This document shows, one piece after another, positions 16,206-24,245 of a stretch of DNA of 37,638 bases. The stretch lies in contig CACZHC010000076.1 in assembly GCA_902780865.1 (NCBI GenBank), positions 1 to 37,638 of the forward strand. Direction: 5' to 3'. The first letter of the stretch is position 1, and each line of letters opens with the position of its first letter. The position numbers and the translations under genes were made by a program. This DNA is from an uncultured bacterium. GTDB lineage: Bacteria; Verrucomicrobiota; Kiritimatiellia; RFP12; UBA1067. Below the pieces are notes generated by a model, which saw nothing but the letters and a program-made list of their open reading frames with translations, was not told where the DNA came from and made no database searches.

Positions 16206-17138
16206 CTATCCGCGGCCCCAGCGGTCATCGCCGTGGGCGCGGATCCACTGCTTCGCCAGGTTCACCGCCGGGACGTCCAGCGCCGCCGAGTAGGTGGGGT
16301 GGAAGATGAGCCCCGTCACCACCTCCTCGCGGAGAAGCCTCTCGGCGAACTCAAGCTGCATCTCCATGCGGCTCGCCGGGACAGGCTCCCCAAGCGTGTA
16401 GTCCCACATGTACACGCCCATCAGAAGGCTCTTATCTGGGCCGATGAAGTCGCGCATTTGCCGTACGGAGCCCTCGTGCTGGCCGAGGTTCTCAGAATGC
16501 CAGCACCAGAAGCTCGTCTCGTCGCACATGTCAATATATGGCTTGAATCCGGGCTTGATGCCGTCCTGGTCGGAATAGACCACTATCGAGAGGCGGAGGT
16601 CGTTCTCGTGAAGGCGGTCGGCGATCTTCTTCACCACGTCCTCAGTCTGCGTGTGCGCCTTCACGGCGAAGAAGTCGTCCAGAAACCCGCCCGTGAAGTT
16701 CGGGAAGGCGGGCTTTATCTCGTTGATCGCCCAGTCAAGCTTGTCCCAGACGGTGCCGTTGCCGCCGTCGGTTATGCCGAAGGCGAAGCGCTTGAGCTGG
16801 TGGAACTGCTCGATGTAGTCGCCCCACGGATGGTCGGGCATGTTGCCCCATCGGATGAAGCAGTCGTTGGGAATGCCCATGAGCCTGCACCCCTCCGCCT
16901 GCTCCACGGTCGGGCCCTCCCACTTGCGCCCGCTGCTCTTCTTGAAGCCGGACTTGTGGCACATCTGGGCGTGGTGCCCCCACATCCACAGCCGGTCGCG
17001 GATCGTTGGTCCGTAGAAGGACGACCCCTGGAAAATGGACCGACATCCCGCTGCGGACGCCACGGCCGAGGCGGCGGCGATCTCGCCGAGGAAGTCTCTG
17101 CGACTGACGCCGCCGTTCATCGTTTCCGTCTTGTCCAT
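16206..17138 (-). CDS. Tat-exported protein, possible TIM-barrel glycan-active protein
   Basis: A 310-residue protein with a twin-arginine signal (SRRDFLGEIAAASAVASAAGC). The Cys after SAAG could be lipidated. The mature part is rich in Trp and aromatics and has beta/alpha alternation: FIRWGNMPDHPWGDYIEQFHQL, PNFTGGFLDDFF, LRLSIVVYSDQ, FWCWHSENL, SLLMGVYMWDYTLGEP. The pattern is compatible with a TIM barrel that has acidic residues at strand ends (GFLDDFF, YMWDY), as in glycoside hydrolase-like proteins, but I cannot name a CAZy family. It starts 26 nt downstream of the esterase-GH16 gene, so it is probably co-expressed and acts on the same glycan. An 11-bp inverted repeat encloses its start codon. 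ATG at 17120 is an alternative start that still keeps the Tat motif. Confidence 0.75.
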   Translation of the reverse strand: MDKTETMNGGVSRRDFLGEIAAASAVASAAGCRSIFQGSSFYGPTIRDRLWMWGHHAQMCHKSGFKKSSGRKWEGPTVEQAEGCRLMGIPNDCFIRWGNMPDHPWGDYIEQFHQLKRFAFGITDGGNGTVWDKLDWAINEIKPAFPNFTGGFLDDFFAVKAHTQTEDVVKKIADRLHENDLRLSIVVYSDQDGIKPGFKPYIDMCDETSFWCWHSENLGQHEGSVRQMRDFIGPDKSLLMGVYMWDYTLGEPVPASRMEMQLEFAERLLREEVVTGLIFHPTYSAALDVPAVNLAKQWIRAHGDDRWGRG

Positions 17139-17158
17139 GCTTTCTCTATGAACGGCGG
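17110..17158. promoter_or_regulatory. 11-bp perfect inverted repeat enclosing the start codon of the Tat-signal gene
   Basis: CCGCCGTTCAT at 17110-17120 pairs perfectly with ATGAACGGCGG at 17148-17158 across a 27-nt loop that holds the start codon (17136-17138) and its upstream A-rich region. In the mRNA this hairpin could present or hide the start. The second ATG (17118-17120) would lie in the stem. Confidence 0.5.
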
Positions 17159-17164
17159 ATCAGC

Positions 17165-19036
17165 TTATTGGCAGCGCCAGTGGCGGAAATACTGGACGGA
17201 AAACGTCTGCGGGAGATCGGCCTTGTCGGGCTCGCCGACCCAGCCGTACATGATCTCGCAGTCAAACGTGACGTGCATCGGACGGTGGAAATGGTCGTTC
17301 GGGCGCGAGAACATCTCCACCCCGTCCGCGTACCACTTCATCTCCTTCTCTGTCCAGAGGAATCCGTACTCGTGGTAGCCGTCGGCAAAATCGAAGTCGA
17401 CCTTTTTGCGGCTCGACTTTTCCGGCAGCTTCTCGACGCTGCCGAGGACGCGGCCTTCAAGATATGGCGTGCCGAGGCGGTGGACAGTGTTGTAGAACGC
17501 GCGCGCGCAATCGGACTTCTTAGATCCCTCCTTGCCGAAGATCTCGAAGATGTCGATCTCCTCGGAGAAGTCGCCGGGGCGATACTTCTTCTTCGGCTCG
17601 TCCGAAAGCGGATCGTATAGCCAGAACGCGTTGCACACCGCCGCCTTCATCGACTTCGCGCGGCATTCGTAGTAGCCGTAGAACGTCTTCTTCTTCGACT
17701 TCACGATCGCCGTCGCATACGTGTCGAATCCGCGTGCGAAGTTGTCGAAAGTCTTTTCGTCCTCGTTGTCGCGCGAGAAAAGGAACCCGCTGCGCCGCCC
17801 CTGGAACGACTCAACCCAGTCGTCCCACTTCGAGCGATCAAGCGTCTCGCCCTCGAATTCGTCGCTCGCCTGCTCGTCAAACACAAACTGGCATCCGGCA
17901 CCCGACAGCGGACATTCGAAAGTCTGCTGTCGTCCGTCGACTGTCTGCGGAGGAGTTTTTGCAACACCCTTCCAGTGCCTTTCCGCATGCGAAAGATAGA
18001 TGTTCCAGTCAAAAAGCCCGAGATCGTGCTTCCCCTCGTGGCAGTGGTACGAGACACACGATGGATCCTTCCACGCCGCGCGGGCGAGCTCCGTCGCCTT
18101 GCGCTCGCCCTCGGGACCCGCCCAGTCGTCAGTACTCCCCGAGCCAACAGCCAAAAGCCGCGGCGCTACGCAGGAAAGAAGCTCGTGCTGGTCAAAAGGC
18201 ATCTCCTGCTCGCGGTTGACCCACAGCGTATAGTCAAGGCAGAACCAATACTGGAACGTGCGGACGATTTGCGCGATGTGTTCGGACTTCGGAAGATCGA
18301 GATGGTTGAGCTTCGCGCCGGCGCAGCCCGAGCCATTTACGCAAACACACGCGAAGCGCGGATCGGTGACGGCAGTCCAGAGCGCGGTCTTTCCGCCGCG
18401 GGAATGCCCTACGACGGCGACCTTCTTCGCGTCTATCTCCGGGACTGTCTCGAGCCAGTCGAGCGCACGGCTCGCGCCCCAGCCCCACGCGGAGATCGTG
18501 CCCCAGAGCTTCGGGTCCCTGTACGCTCCCGGCTTCTCGAAGGCCTCGAACACGCCTTTCGTGTTGCCGGTGTTGTAGTCAGGAGCCACGTCCCACGTAT
18601 AGAACGAGACGGCCGCGAAGCCGCGCTTCACAATCTCCTCCACCGGGAAGAACGGGCTCTTCTTTTCGCGCTCGGGGTCGCAGTTCGCCTTGTAGTCGCG
18701 GTTGCAGATGAGAAGAAACGCCGGAACCGGCCCCTTCGCATCGGCCGGCACAAACGCCGTCACGGGAAACGAATTAGTCCCAAACGAACCGCCGTAGACG
18801 ACGCGAACTTGCTTGCGCACCATCTTGCCGCCTGGCATAAGCTTGTCGTCCGAAATCTTCTCGAACTTGAGAAGCGGCGGCTTCTCGGCCTCCTTCGGGC
18901 GCCGTCCGAACTCATTGTCGGTGAAGAACGAGACAATCTCCTCGCGCGACTTCTCGCCTATCGCGTTGATTCCAGTTTCCGCCGCGCACGCCGCAAGCGC
19001 AAGACCAATAGTTGCAATCGACATCTGCAGTTTCAT
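17165..19036 (-). CDS. Secreted two-domain enzyme: CE15-like esterase fused to GH16
   Basis: A 623-residue exported protein. The start at 19036 lies 2 nt after the ispA stop and gives a signal peptide with possible lipobox LAAC (Cys17). Domain 1 (about 25-370) is an alpha/beta-hydrolase of the CE15/glucuronoyl-esterase type: nucleophile Ser212 in GHSRGGKTALW, SGCAGAKL, WAGPEGE, and the catalytic His in HEGKHDLG. CE15 enzymes cut ester bonds between glucuronic acid and lignin or other alcohols. Domain 2 (about 385-623) is GH16, an endo-glucanase/galactanase fold, with EEIDIFE at 492-498; E493, D495 and E498 are the expected nucleophile, helper and acid/base. WYADGVEMF and the flanking segments resemble the agarase/carrageenase/porphyranase side of GH16. 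One polypeptide thus carries de-esterification and endo-cleavage. The substrate is unknown; a sulfated or uronic galactan is a guess. Confidence 0.85.
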   Translation of the reverse strand: MKLQMSIATIGLALAACAAETGINAIGEKSREEIVSFFTDNEFGRRPKEAEKPPLLKFEKISDDKLMPGGKMVRKQVRVVYGGSFGTNSFPVTAFVPADAKGPVPAFLLICNRDYKANCDPEREKKSPFFPVEEIVKRGFAAVSFYTWDVAPDYNTGNTKGVFEAFEKPGAYRDPKLWGTISAWGWGASRALDWLETVPEIDAKKVAVVGHSRGGKTALWTAVTDPRFACVCVNGSGCAGAKLNHLDLPKSEHIAQIVRTFQYWFCLDYTLWVNREQEMPFDQHELLSCVAPRLLAVGSGSTDDWAGPEGERKATELARAAWKDPSCVSYHCHEGKHDLGLFDWNIYLSHAERHWKGVAKTPPQTVDGRQQTFECPLSGAGCQFVFDEQASDEFEGETLDRSKWDDWVESFQGRRSGFLFSRDNEDEKTFDNFARGFDTYATAIVKSKKKTFYGYYECRAKSMKAAVCNAFWLYDPLSDEPKKKYRPGDFSEEIDIFEIFGKEGSKKSDCARAFYNTVHRLGTPYLEGRVLGSVEKLPEKSSRKKVDFDFADGYHEYGFLWTEKEMKWYADGVEMFSRPNDHFHRPMHVTFDCEIMYGWVGEPDKADLPQTFSVQYFRHWRCQ

Positions 19037-19038
19037 AA

Positions 19039-19828
19039 TCAGACCTTTCTGTTTACAAGCTTCTCGGCAAGCGCTTTCAGGAACGACGTGTCGCCGGGAA
19101 GCCCCGCAAGCGCGGCAATCGCAGCGGCGGTAGTCTCGTGGACGAGCGACTCCGTTTTTTCCTTCGGGAACGGCGAGTCGCCGTCGAGGAGATCGTCCTC
19201 GTACTGAAACGCAAGGCCGAGGTTGAGCGCAAACGTCCGGAGCTTCCCGACGCTCGACGCATCGCCACCGCCGGCATATCCGCCCATCGTCGCCGCGGCG
19301 ACAAAGAGGTCGGCCGTCTTGTGGGTGTAGACAAAATCCACAACCTCCACAGGCACGGGTGCGGGACCGCTCGAGGCACCGTCCGTTCCACCCTCGCGTT
19401 TCAAGTCCTCTACTTGCCCCTGCACGACTCCGACGCCTGCCGCGCCAAGCGCCGCGACGATTTCCGCGACATTGCGCGGCGCATTTGCCGCGACCTTGAA
19501 CGCAAGGGCCTGGAGCGCATCGCCCGCAAGAATCGCGTTCGCCTCGCCGAACTTCGCCCATACCGAGGGTTTCCCGCGACGCTCCGTGTCGTTGTCCATC
19601 GCGCGTGTAGTTGTGGAGGAGCTCGATGGCCGCCGCCGGATAGCGCGCGTCCTCCGCCCTGCCGCCGACCGCGACGGCGCTCGCAAGGCAGATGAGCGGA
19701 CGGATCCGCTTGCCGCCCGCTCCGACGGCATAGCGCATCGCCGCGCTCAGCTCCGCGGGGCGCCCCCCCGACTTCGGCAAGACTTCATCAAGGGTCTTTT
19801 CAATTAGGCCTATGTATTCTTTCGTCAT
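19039..19828 (-). pseudogene. ispA: Polyprenyl (farnesyl/geranyl) diphosphate synthase broken by an internal deletion
   Basis: An IspA-type trans-prenyltransferase in two frames. Frame 1 (19828 to about 19604, 75 codons) has the normal N-terminus with GGKRIRPLICLAS and ends AAIELLHNYT. Frame 2 (19599 to 19039, 186 codons) resumes at MDNDTERRGKPSVWAKFGEANAILAGDALQ and runs through the second Asp-rich motif (FQYEDDLLDGDSP) to the normal end. In intact relatives the join reads LLHxYxLIHDDLPxMDND. Only 4 nt separate the Thr and Met codons where 24 are expected, so 20 nt are missing. That removes the first Asp pair of the catalytic DDxxD motif and shifts the frame. Either the gene is dead in this genome or the assembly has an error. 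The rest is well conserved, arguing for a recent event or an artefact. Frame 1 runs on fused to the esterase-GH16 gene as an artificial long frame. Start 19828 follows GGAGGG. Confidence 0.85.
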
Positions 19829-19860
19829 TCACAAACCCTCCACTTACCGTGCGCATGGAA

Positions 19861-22266
19861 TCACAGCACCTGCGAATTTGCTTGTATTATACCATAGACG
19901 CGGATCTCGAGAATGCGCGAAAGAGGGTCGCCCCAGGTGCGATCCACGGTCACGCGCACGGCGTCGACGTCAGCGGACGGGAATTCGTGGATGCGGTACC
20001 TCAGCATGTTCTCGCTCACCTTGGCGACCGTACTCCACGCGCCGCCCGAGCGCACTTCGACCGTATAGTCCCGGACAAGCTCGCGCGGCATCGGCAGCGC
20101 CGGGCGCGCCGTCTTGAGCCCGGTGTCGAACGCAATCCGTATCTCGCCGGCGCAGACGGGCTTCTCCCATTCGAGCATCGCCGCCTTGTCGGACGACTTC
20201 CAGCCATGGTAGTCGGCGGCCTCCGTCCTGCTCTTCCACTCCGGGACGCCGACGCCGTCGTTCAGCCCAGGATCGGACGCCTTGGCGATGAGCGCCAGGT
20301 TCGCCGGGTCGTCGTCCTTCAGCCACTGTATGTTCATGTCGTCGCGGAAAAGCTGGTGCCGAAGTTCGTCCAGATGCTCCCTGCCGTATTCCCGCGGCGT
20401 CATGCCCCGCTTCACGCAGAGCGCCGCGGCCGTGCCGACCGCCTGCCCGGCGGTCAGGACCGTGCCCCCGACGCGCATCGAGCCAAGCGCGACGTGCGAC
20501 ATCGAGAAGCACCTCGACGCCAGGAAGAGGTTGTCGATGTCCGCCGAATAGAGCATCCGGTACGGAACGGTATACGGCCCCGGGCCTCCCTTGTGCACCT
20601 GGTTCCATCCGTCGCTCCTCGGATTCTCCATCCCGAGCGGGTCGTGCACGTCGCAGCTCCAGCCGCCCGTCGCGACGGCATCGGGAAACACCTTCTCCGT
20701 GACGCAGTCGTTGCCCGTCAGTATGTAGTCGCCGACGACGCGCATGCCCTCGCGCCGCGCGTTGTGGAACGGCACATAGTCCAGGACGACGTTTCGCGTC
20801 TTGTCCTTCCCCTCCCATTCGTTGCACTGCCAGTCCCAGTAGTCGAACGAGATGCGGATGAGGTTGTCGCGCGCCCCCTCCGGGTCCTCGATGTCGTCGA
20901 TGCGCCCCGGATTCTCCATCCACCATGCGCAGCCAGGGCGATTCTGCGGACGCCAGAACGGACGCGGCAGCACCTTGGCCCAGGCCGGCGCATGGTACGG
21001 AGGGCGCTCCTCGCCCGGCGGCAGCGTCCTAACGCGCATGCCCAGGCATCCGCCCATGATCGTGCCGCTCATGGTCAACTTGTCCGGAGTCTCGACCGTC
21101 CAGGACTCGCCGAACGCCTTGCGGTCCTCGCGGCCGTACATCGTCCGCGCACCGGCGAACTGCGCGACCCAGCCGTCGCCCGTCGAATCGGCAAAGAGCT
21201 TCGCGCGGTAGCGCGACCAGCGTCCCGTGAGCGTGTTCCGCGACAGGACGGCGACGATCCTGTTGCCCTCCTTCTCGACGCGCATGACGCGCTCGTTCGG
21301 GAACGCCTTGATCGAGTCCGCAAGCTCCGAGAGGACCTCCTCGTAGGCATACCCCAGCACATTGCCGTGGCGCGCCGCCCTCATGCGGAACTCCTCGGCA
21401 AGCCCCGCCTCGCGTGACCCCTTGCGGGACATCTGGGCCCCGTCAAGTCCGATGCCCATCTCGCGCGAGCAGTTGCCGCCAGGGACAGGCCGGTCGTACA
21501 CGAGCGCGACCTTTGCGCCGCCGCGCGCCGCGGCGACAGACGCGCCCATGCCGCCAGGACCTGCGCCAACGACGACGAAGTCGAAGGTGCCCGCCTCGAC
21601 GACACCCTCGCCCCGTCCCGACAGGCGCAGCCGCTCCGCGAGAAGCTCCTTGTCGCCCTCCGGCGGCACATAGGAGGCGTCCTCGGCCAGCAGCACGGCG
21701 TCGCAACGCGCAAATGCGCCCGAGAGGTCGACGAGCGCCAGCTCCGCGTCCCCTGCCGCGCACTCGCAGTCGAGCGCCTTCTCCCATCTCCACCCGGCGA
21801 GGCCTGAGGCGCCAAGGACCTTGGAGCGGCGTCCGGCGAGCTCTAGCGCGAACTTGCCCGGGGAGTGCTCGGGGACCCAGTCCTTGGTGCGCACCCAGAC
21901 GTGCCAGGTGCCGGCGCGGGGAATCGCCACCGTCGTGCGCGCGGCGTTTGCCCGCGGCGTGTCCAGGCCCGGGCAGATCAGATAGGAGCTCCCCATCTTG
22001 TGGGTGAACTGCGAATCGACCTCCCAGTCGCCGTAGGATGCAAAGTTCTCCGCCTCGATCCAGAGGAAGCCCTTGACGTGCTCCACGGGACGAACAACTC
22101 CTGCGTGAAGCCCGCGGAACTGCGTCCGCTCCATCTCGGAGACCGCCTCTCGCCTGACGCCGGACTGCGCGGAAGCCCCGCCGCCGTCCAGGCACATTCC
22201 GAACGCGGCAACGAACAGTGCGGCGGCCTTGCCCAGCGCAGCAATCTTTCCAACGCCATTTTCCAT
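19861..22266 (-). CDS. Secreted FAD-dependent oxidoreductase (FAD_oxidored type) with N- and C-terminal accessory domains
   Basis: An 801-residue exported protein. The start at 22266 has GGGGAG upstream and a good signal peptide (cleavage after ASA, about residue 33); an ATGA-coupled ATG nine codons earlier (22293) is the alternative. Residues 66-195 are an all-beta domain (WIEAENFASYGDW, GTWHVWVRTKDW) resembling a carbohydrate-binding module. The FAD-binding core follows: FDFVVVGAGPGGMGASVAAARGG (GAGPGG at 234-239), PGGNCSREMG, and LFADSTGDGWVAQFAGA, characteristic of the FAD_oxidored family (PF12831). Residues of about 700-801 look like a discoidin/F5-8-type domain. Members occur in PVC and Bacteroidota polysaccharide loci and are often loosely called xanthan lyases; the reaction is unproven. 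A tandem paralogue lies immediately upstream. The last codons hold the -10 box of the next operon. Confidence 0.85.
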   Translation of the reverse strand: MENGVGKIAALGKAAALFVAAFGMCLDGGGASAQSGVRREAVSEMERTQFRGLHAGVVRPVEHVKGFLWIEAENFASYGDWEVDSQFTHKMGSSYLICPGLDTPRANAARTTVAIPRAGTWHVWVRTKDWVPEHSPGKFALELAGRRSKVLGASGLAGWRWEKALDCECAAGDAELALVDLSGAFARCDAVLLAEDASYVPPEGDKELLAERLRLSGRGEGVVEAGTFDFVVVGAGPGGMGASVAAARGGAKVALVYDRPVPGGNCSREMGIGLDGAQMSRKGSREAGLAEEFRMRAARHGNVLGYAYEEVLSELADSIKAFPNERVMRVEKEGNRIVAVLSRNTLTGRWSRYRAKLFADSTGDGWVAQFAGARTMYGREDRKAFGESWTVETPDKLTMSGTIMGGCLGMRVRTLPPGEERPPYHAPAWAKVLPRPFWRPQNRPGCAWWMENPGRIDDIEDPEGARDNLIRISFDYWDWQCNEWEGKDKTRNVVLDYVPFHNARREGMRVVGDYILTGNDCVTEKVFPDAVATGGWSCDVHDPLGMENPRSDGWNQVHKGGPGPYTVPYRMLYSADIDNLFLASRCFSMSHVALGSMRVGGTVLTAGQAVGTAAALCVKRGMTPREYGREHLDELRHQLFRDDMNIQWLKDDDPANLALIAKASDPGLNDGVGVPEWKSRTEAADYHGWKSSDKAAMLEWEKPVCAGEIRIAFDTGLKTARPALPMPRELVRDYTVEVRSGGAWSTVAKVSENMLRYRIHEFPSADVDAVRVTVDRTWGDPLSRILEIRVYGIIQANSQVL
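19886..19896 (-). promoter_or_regulatory. TATGGTATAAT promoter box of the ispA operon (leadered type)
   Basis: A one-base variant of the box, lying inside the last codons of the upstream oxidoreductase gene. TATAAT ends 57 nt before the ispA ATG. The leader ends with a GTGGAGGG Shine-Dalgarno. Confidence 0.7.
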
Positions 22267-22289
22267 TACAGTGTTCTCCCCGCGAAATC

Positions 22290-24242
22290 TCATTCAACCC
22301 GGCCCTTGACGCTCTCCTCATGCTGCTTCTTGATGTTCGGATCGAGCGACTGCTGGACGTTGTAGTCCTGGCGCGGATGCTTCTTCCCGTCGCCGACGCC
22401 CTTCGTCATAAGCTCCTTCAGCTCATCCAAGTGCGTCGTGTAGACGTCGCGCGGATTGCAGCCGTGCTTCTTGCATATGCTCGCCGCCATGCCGACGACC
22501 TCGCCCATCATGCCGTGCGTGCGCATGAGACGCGTCGTCCCGAGCGCAATGTGCGTCACCGAGATGTCGCGCCCAGCCATGAAGAGGTTCGGCACGTTGC
22601 GCGAGTAGAGGCAGCGGTACGGCACGGGATACGGCCATATCTTCTCGTTGAGCGAGTTTGACTGGTACGGCTCGCCCTCGAACTTCGACTCGCGCGCCGT
22701 CTTCGGGAGATGCAGGTCGATAGTCCACGTCGTCGCGCACGTGCCGTCTGGCTGGAAGTCCTTTTTACGGAGGTGGTTCTGGTCAAGGATGAAGTCGCCG
22801 AGTAGTCTGCGCGACTCGCGGCGACCGGCGTTGTAGGCGACCCACTTGAGCTCCTTGTCGGCGAACGCGTCCTTCTTGGAGTAGCCGTTCTTTACGAACG
22901 CCCAGTTCGAGAACGCAACGAGGAGTCCATAGTCGCGGATGTACTCGCCTTCCTTGATCTGGTCGCGGCCAAGCCCCGCCTCCCACCACCAGTCGCCCTT
23001 GAGGTGCGGAGAGCAGTTTTGCTCGTTGATCGTCTTGAGCATCCATGGCCGCGTCGGAAACGCCGCGTCGCCGGACGTCTTCCCCGCGTTCCACTGGACG
23101 GACGCGCCCATCGTGATCATGTCGGCTTTCTCCGGTGCATCCGGCTCGTTCGTCTCGCTTTTCGCCTCGCGCCCCATGCGCCAGTCCGCGCCAGCGAGAT
23201 AGCCGACCGTTCCGTCGCCCGTGCAGTCCGCGAAGTTCGCCGCCTCGAACCAGGTCGCGACGCCAGTCTTCGTATTGATGGAGCGAACAGAGAGAATGCG
23301 TCCCATTTCGTTTGTCTTCACTCCGTTCACATGCTCGTTGAGGAAGAGGCGTATGTTCTTCTCCGCCTTGATTATCGCGAGTTTCCTATCGTCCTCGTAG
23401 TTTGCGGCGCTCTCGGCGTTTCCGCCGCGCTTCGGCCCGAACTCGGCAAGGACGTCGCCAAGCCGAGGATATGGCGGAATGTTCTGGTACGCGCCGAGAT
23501 GGACGCGGACCTCGGACGAGTTGTTCCCGCCAAGCACGGGACGGTCGTGGACAAGCGCAACGGAAAGTCCAAGACGCGCAGCCGTCACTGCCGTGCAGAT
23601 TCCGGCAACACCGCCGCCCACCACACACAGGTCAAATCTGGGCAGAGACTCGGGATTGGGTACATAGGTCTGCCGGCGAAAGCCGACTTTCCCGGCGGCA
23701 CGGCTCGACTCAAGCTCGTCGACAATCGGCATCGGTCGCGCCGACGTTGAAAACACAATCGCGTCGACGCGTCCGTCGAATCCGTCGCAGTCGTGCAGGG
23801 CGAGCGTGTTCTCCCCGTCCTTGAGCGTCACGTCGTCCGCCTTGACCCACAGCCATTCGCCCTTCCCCTGACAACCGAGAAGGTTCGGCAGCTTCTCGCC
23901 GTTGACGACGAGGTTGAAGGTCCCGGCGCCAATGTCGGGATGCCAAGGAGCCGTCCAGTTCTTGGTGCGCACCCAGACGTTGTACTTGCCGCCCTTTGCC
24001 TTGAACCTCGTCTTCGCGTCAGCAACCGGCTTGCCGAGTCCGTGCGCAAGAAGATAAGGCGAGCCCATCTGGTCCATGAACTGAGTGTCGTTCACCCATC
24101 CACCGTAGTCCTCAAACCACTCCGCCTCGACCTCGACCGTCTCCTCTCCAGTCGGTAACGTCGTGGTCAACCAGCCCCGAACAAATTCCGCCTGCGCGGC
24201 AAGCGCAGCAACAAACCCAAGAAGCAACAGTGACTTTTTCAT
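22290..24242 (-). CDS. Secreted FAD-dependent oxidoreductase (FAD_oxidored type), tandem paralogue
   Basis: A 650-residue protein with a short signal peptide (MKKSLLLLGFVAALAAQA). Residues 37-165 repeat the N-terminal beta domain of its neighbour (AEWFEDYGGWVNDTQFMDQMGSPYL, GKYNVWVRTKNW). The FAD core begins FDLCVVGGGVAGICTAVTAARLG (GGGVAG at 209-214), then LGGNNSSEVRVHLGAY, ANFADCTGDGTVGYLAGADWRMG, and the C-terminal YRCLYSRNVPNLFMAGRDISVTHIALGTTRLMRTHGMMGEVVGMAA typical of PF12831 proteins. It lacks the C-terminal discoidin-like domain of the neighbour. It starts 3 nt after purN and overlaps the next gene by ATGA if the longer start of that gene is used, so the three genes form one transcript. 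Both enzymes probably act on an extracellular or periplasmic sugar, which is inference. Confidence 0.87.
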   Translation of the reverse strand: MKKSLLLLGFVAALAAQAEFVRGWLTTTLPTGEETVEVEAEWFEDYGGWVNDTQFMDQMGSPYLLAHGLGKPVADAKTRFKAKGGKYNVWVRTKNWTAPWHPDIGAGTFNLVVNGEKLPNLLGCQGKGEWLWVKADDVTLKDGENTLALHDCDGFDGRVDAIVFSTSARPMPIVDELESSRAAGKVGFRRQTYVPNPESLPRFDLCVVGGGVAGICTAVTAARLGLSVALVHDRPVLGGNNSSEVRVHLGAYQNIPPYPRLGDVLAEFGPKRGGNAESAANYEDDRKLAIIKAEKNIRLFLNEHVNGVKTNEMGRILSVRSINTKTGVATWFEAANFADCTGDGTVGYLAGADWRMGREAKSETNEPDAPEKADMITMGASVQWNAGKTSGDAAFPTRPWMLKTINEQNCSPHLKGDWWWEAGLGRDQIKEGEYIRDYGLLVAFSNWAFVKNGYSKKDAFADKELKWVAYNAGRRESRRLLGDFILDQNHLRKKDFQPDGTCATTWTIDLHLPKTARESKFEGEPYQSNSLNEKIWPYPVPYRCLYSRNVPNLFMAGRDISVTHIALGTTRLMRTHGMMGEVVGMAASICKKHGCNPRDVYTTHLDELKELMTKGVGDGKKHPRQDYNVQQSLDPNIKKQHEESVKGRVE

Positions 24243-24245
24243 GGC

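Noticed and set aside
17165..19828. One continuous 887-codon frame joining a prenyl synthase N-terminus to the esterase-GH16 protein.
   Set aside because: The middle part (about residues 76-263) is the out-of-frame reading of the ispA C-terminal half and has no protein character. The esterase has its own signal peptide and start at 19036. The long frame is a by-product of the ispA frameshift.
19849..21417. A 522-codon open frame on the plus strand, and other long frames such as 13341-14699 and 16233-17378.
   Set aside because: They lie opposite well-supported genes with recognisable motifs, consist of Arg/Leu/Val/His-rich low-information sequence, and lack start signals. Such antisense frames are expected in GC-rich coding DNA.
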